Origin: Oscillospiraceae bacterium
GTDB taxonomy: Bacteria; Bacillota_A; Clostridia; Oscillospirales; Acutalibacteraceae
Direction of reading: 5' to 3'
NCBI GenBank assembly: GCA_003519645.1
Contig: DOWI01000228.1
Location: 9,541-18,765, forward strand
DNA: 9,225 nt
Position numbers and translations under genes: made by a program. Under the pieces are notes generated by a model. That model worked only from the letters and a program-made list of their open reading frames with translations. It searched no databases and was not told where the DNA came from. Shown here in pieces: positions 6,978 through 9,225 of the stretch (positions are counted from its first letter, which is position 1; every line of letters begins with the position of its first letter).

Positions 6978-8164
6978 TTGATTTTCTGAGCCGAAGCAAA
7001 TATCTTTTCTCTGACATATCTGTCTGTTTCCAGAATCTGCTCAATCTCTCCATTTGAAGTCGGCAGAGTATAATTCAATGCTTCCTCTGCCAGACATCCA
7101 ATATCCAAAAAGCCGATATGCCCTTCAAGAAAAAGTGCAACCGCAGCTTCATTGGCGGCGTTAACCGCTGCTGGGTATAGTCCGCCCCTCTTTATTGCTT
7201 CCCTGCATATATCCATACATACAAAAGTTTTATAATCCGGCAAATAAAAGCTGAGATTTCCGTATTCCGTCAAGCTCAACCGCTTTACATCACATTCCAA
7301 ACGTAAAGGCCATGTTAATGCGTATTGGATTGGGATTTTCATATCGGGTACACCCAACTGTGCAAGCATAGAACAATCATCATATTCAATCAAAGAATGT
7401 ACAATGCTTTCCCGGTGTATCACAATATCTATATTATCTGGTTTTATATTAAATAACCAACACGCCTCAATTAGTTCCAGCCCTTTATTCATCATTGTAG
7501 CGGAATCGATGGTTATTTTTGAACCCATACTCCAATTTGGATGGCACAAGGCATCTGAAGGTGTAACAAAATCAAGTTCAGCAGTAGTTTTTCCAAAAAA
7601 AGGTCCTCCCGAAGCAGTTAGTATCAGCTTTTTAAGAGCTTTGTTGGGGGGAGCACCCTGCAGGCATTGAAATATCGCGGAATGCTCACTGTCGACAGGA
7701 AAAATTTTTACACCGCATCGTTCTGCCGCTTTCATCACAATCGAGCCGCCGGCGACGAGTGTTTCTTTATTCGCAAGCGCTATATCATGCCCTGCATCTA
7801 TTGCAGTTAAAGTAGGTTGTAGACCAACCATACCGACAACAGAATTCAGAACTATATCGGTGTCTGTAGCAGCTGCCTCACAAAGTCCATCCATGCCGAA
7901 ACCAATTTTTACAGGTAGATCCCTGACACGTGAGCGAAGGTCTTTGGCAGCATTTTCATTATATAAAACAGCAAATACAGGCTTGCATTGCCTGATTTGC
8001 TGTTCCATAGCATCGACATCAGAATGCGCGGCAAGTGCTGTTATAACACATCCGAGATTTTTTGACACATCAAGAGCTTGCGTGCCGATAGAGCCTGTTG
8101 ATCCTAGAATTGTTATTCTTTTGCATGGAAAATCTATATCCTGGTTTTGGTCGGAAACCATCAT
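6971..8164 (-). CDS. dxr: 1-deoxy-D-xylulose 5-phosphate reductoisomerase
   Basis: Dxr converts DXP to methylerythritol 4-phosphate with NADPH and a divalent metal, the first committed MEP pathway step. With the ATG at 8164 the protein has 397 residues, typical of the family. It shows the NADPH loop GSTGSIG (21-27), ANKE (131-134), the metal site DSEH (158-161: D158, E160) and third ligand E230 in MNKGLELIEA, substrate residues S185, S221, N226 and K227, and the flexible loop CHPNW (207-211). All catalytic residues are present. A TTG at 8182 would add six residues but lacks a ribosome site. AAGGG (8179-8175) lies 10 nt before the 8164 ATG, so I chose that; a second ATG follows at once (8161). 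It begins 32 nt after cdsA and overlaps rseP by 4 nt. Confidence 0.97.
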   Translation of the reverse strand: MMVSDQNQDIDFPCKRITILGSTGSIGTQALDVSKNLGCVITALAAHSDVDAMEQQIRQCKPVFAVLYNENAAKDLRSRVRDLPVKIGFGMDGLCEAAATDTDIVLNSVVGMVGLQPTLTAIDAGHDIALANKETLVAGGSIVMKAAERCGVKIFPVDSEHSAIFQCLQGAPPNKALKKLILTASGGPFFGKTTAELDFVTPSDALCHPNWSMGSKITIDSATMMNKGLELIEACWLFNIKPDNIDIVIHRESIVHSLIEYDDCSMLAQLGVPDMKIPIQYALTWPLRLECDVKRLSLTEYGNLSFYLPDYKTFVCMDICREAIKRGGLYPAAVNAANEAAVALFLEGHIGFLDIGCLAEEALNYTLPTSNGEIEQILETDRYVREKIFASAQKIKR

Positions 8165-8196
8165 GGTATACCGTCCCTTCAAAGTGAATTTTCATT

Positions 8197-9024
8197 CTAA
8201 TTTATTTGAACAAGAGGCAAATAGTGTACAATTAAATAAATAAAAGGAACAACCAGTAAAAAGCTGTCGAAACGATCCATGATACCGCCATGACCGGGCA
8301 TAATATTGCCGAAATCCTTTATATGGTACTGGCGTTTTATCATTGACGCAAACAGATCTCCAATCACCGACAAGGGAGCGCATACCAGCGCAAGTAACAC
8401 AACCTGCCACATTACAACCGTTGCTATGTCCTTTAAAAAGAAATATTCATAAATCAATCCTACAATAACTGCACTAATTACAGATACAATTATACCGCCG
8501 ATAAGCCCTTCGATAGTCTTTTTAGGACTAATAGTGGGGCAAAGCTTATGTTTGCCAAACAATGTTCCGACAAAATATGCGCCAATATCACTCATCCAGG
8601 GTATAATGATTGCCAATAAAACATAAAAAAGACCGTCCCTGTTGTTGAATACTCGTAGGTATGCAACACTGGAGAACGAAATCGGAAAAATCAGCGACAT
8701 CAACAACACGAAGCTGGTCTGCTCTATAGAGTACAGATTATGACGATAGATTTGAAGACAAATCATGATTATTAAATATAGTAGGGTTATAATTGAAGCC
8801 GGCAACAGAGATTCAAAGTATATAAAAAAGGGCATTAATGCAGAATAGGAAATTGAAACAATTAACATGCCTCTATCGAGCGTTGCATGGGTAGTAGAAA
8901 GAAGCTCGAACATAGCCAAAGCACATGCAGCCGATAAAGCAATGAACAATGCAATAGGCGGCAAAATCAAAATTATGATGAGCAAAACTATACCGATGAT
9001 GCCTGTTATGATTCTGGACTTCAT
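8197..9024 (-). CDS. cdsA: Phosphatidate cytidylyltransferase (CDP-diacylglycerol synthase)
   Basis: CdsA joins CTP and phosphatidic acid into CDP-diacylglycerol, the precursor of the bacterial phospholipids, at the cytoplasmic membrane. The 275-residue protein is of normal length and very hydrophobic, with about eight likely membrane segments (near 5-21, 23-43, 52-70, 75-92, 103-122, 132-153, 172-192 and 203-222) plus a hydrophobic C-terminus. The family signature lies at 227-253: S227, K230-R231, K236-D237, H245-G246-G247, D250-R251 and D253. A second conserved stretch with DIGAYFVG and SPKKTIEG spans 146-173. The ATG has GGAGGG five bases upstream and overlaps the uppS stop by one base, so the two are probably translationally coupled. 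Confidence 0.97.
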   Translation of the reverse strand: MKSRIITGIIGIVLLIIILILPPIALFIALSAACALAMFELLSTTHATLDRGMLIVSISYSALMPFFIYFESLLPASIITLLYLIIMICLQIYRHNLYSIEQTSFVLLMSLIFPISFSSVAYLRVFNNRDGLFYVLLAIIIPWMSDIGAYFVGTLFGKHKLCPTISPKKTIEGLIGGIIVSVISAVIVGLIYEYFFLKDIATVVMWQVVLLALVCAPLSVIGDLFASMIKRQYHIKDFGNIMPGHGGIMDRFDSFLLVVPFIYLIVHYLPLVQIN

Positions 9025-9035
9025 TATATCCCTCC
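9022..9035 (-). promoter_or_regulatory. uppS-cdsA junction with strong Shine-Dalgarno inside uppS
   Basis: GGAGGG (9035-9030) lies in the last codons of uppS. Five bases later the uppS stop and the cdsA start share one base in the form TAATG (9026-9022). Ribosomes ending uppS can restart directly on cdsA, keeping the output of the two enzymes linked. Confidence 0.75.
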
Positions 9036-9225
9036 AAAGCGGCGGTTTCGATGCGCAAATTCATTTAAGGCGCTGTCAAGATCAGCCGGTGTAAAATCAG
9101 GCCATAATATATCCATAAATATATATTCGGTATATGCAGATTGCCATAAAAGAAAATTGGAGGTGCGGTATTCCCCACTAGGCCTTAAAATTAAATCGGG
9201 ATCCGGTTCGCCGGCAGTATATAGA
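9024..9225 (-). CDS. uppS: Isoprenyl transferase UppS (undecaprenyl diphosphate synthase), C-terminal part
   Basis: Only the last 66 codons are inside the window; the start lies beyond the right edge. UppS condenses isopentenyl diphosphate onto farnesyl diphosphate to make undecaprenyl diphosphate, the lipid carrier for peptidoglycan and other wall polymers. The visible part carries the conserved C-terminal block of cis-prenyltransferases: [20 protein letters not shown] followed by [12 protein letters not shown] and then WPDF. It includes the RxSGExR residues that bind the isopentenyl diphosphate phosphates. The common RTSGE appears here as RPSGE, a variant also known in the family. The C-terminus ends HRNRRFGGI. 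It heads the visible part of the operon and uses the product of the downstream MEP genes dxr and ispG. Confidence 0.95.
   Translation of the reverse strand, partial: LYTAGEPDPDLILRPSGEYRTSNFLLWQSAYTEYIFMDILWPDFTPADLDSALNEFAHRNRRFGGI

Noticed and set aside
8165..8196. Internal promoter in the cdsA-dxr gap or the other roughly 30-nt gaps
   Set aside because: No pair of -35 and -10 boxes with correct spacing is visible in these gaps; cotranscription explains them.
1..9225. A novel defence, mobile or secondary metabolism system
   Set aside because: Essentially every base is accounted for by seven well-known housekeeping genes on one strand. No repeats, integrase, transposase, CRISPR or unknown gene could be found.

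Overview
The window is a housekeeping stretch from a low-to-moderate GC Firmicute, most likely class Clostridia. Two things point there. It encodes a Gram-positive-type PolC replicase with an exonuclease inserted in its PHP domain. It also has the order uppS-cdsA-dxr-rseP-ispG-polC, which from general knowledge is typical of Clostridia; Bacilli usually have proS between rseP and polC and carry ispG elsewhere. The residue style (for example the ispG N-terminus and the HisZ) fits an Oscillospiraceae/Ruminococcaceae-like genome, but genus or family cannot be fixed from this sequence.

All genes lie on the minus strand and read from right to left. From the right edge these are the 3' part of uppS (undecaprenyl diphosphate synthase), cdsA (CDP-diacylglycerol synthase), dxr (MEP pathway reductoisomerase), rseP (site-2 protease), ispG (MEP pathway 4Fe-4S enzyme) and polC (replicative DNA polymerase). 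Each neighbouring pair overlaps by 1-4 nt or is separated by only about 31-33 nt, with no visible terminator, so they look like one transcription unit. Dxr and IspG feed isoprenoid precursors to UppS, which makes the lipid carrier for peptidoglycan. CdsA supplies the phospholipid precursor, RseP processes membrane proteins, and PolC copies the chromosome, so the unit combines envelope growth and replication.

The only sizeable gap is 236-355 (120 bp), between polC and a partial hisZ at the left edge. It holds a near-consensus sigma-A promoter (TTGACA, 17 bp, TAGTAT, with an extended TG), a perfect 12-bp palindrome at the predicted transcription start, a small hairpin that places the hisZ Shine-Dalgarno in its loop, and an AT-rich 9-bp inverted repeat just upstream of the -35. 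This suggests a separately controlled histidine operon begins here, where rimP-nusA would commonly follow polC.

No mobile element, CRISPR array, RNA gene or clearly novel system is visible. The points worth a second look are regulatory: the hisZ leader, and the unusual translation starts of ispG (TTG overlapped by a three-codon mini-ORF) and rseP (GTG lying inside its own Shine-Dalgarno).
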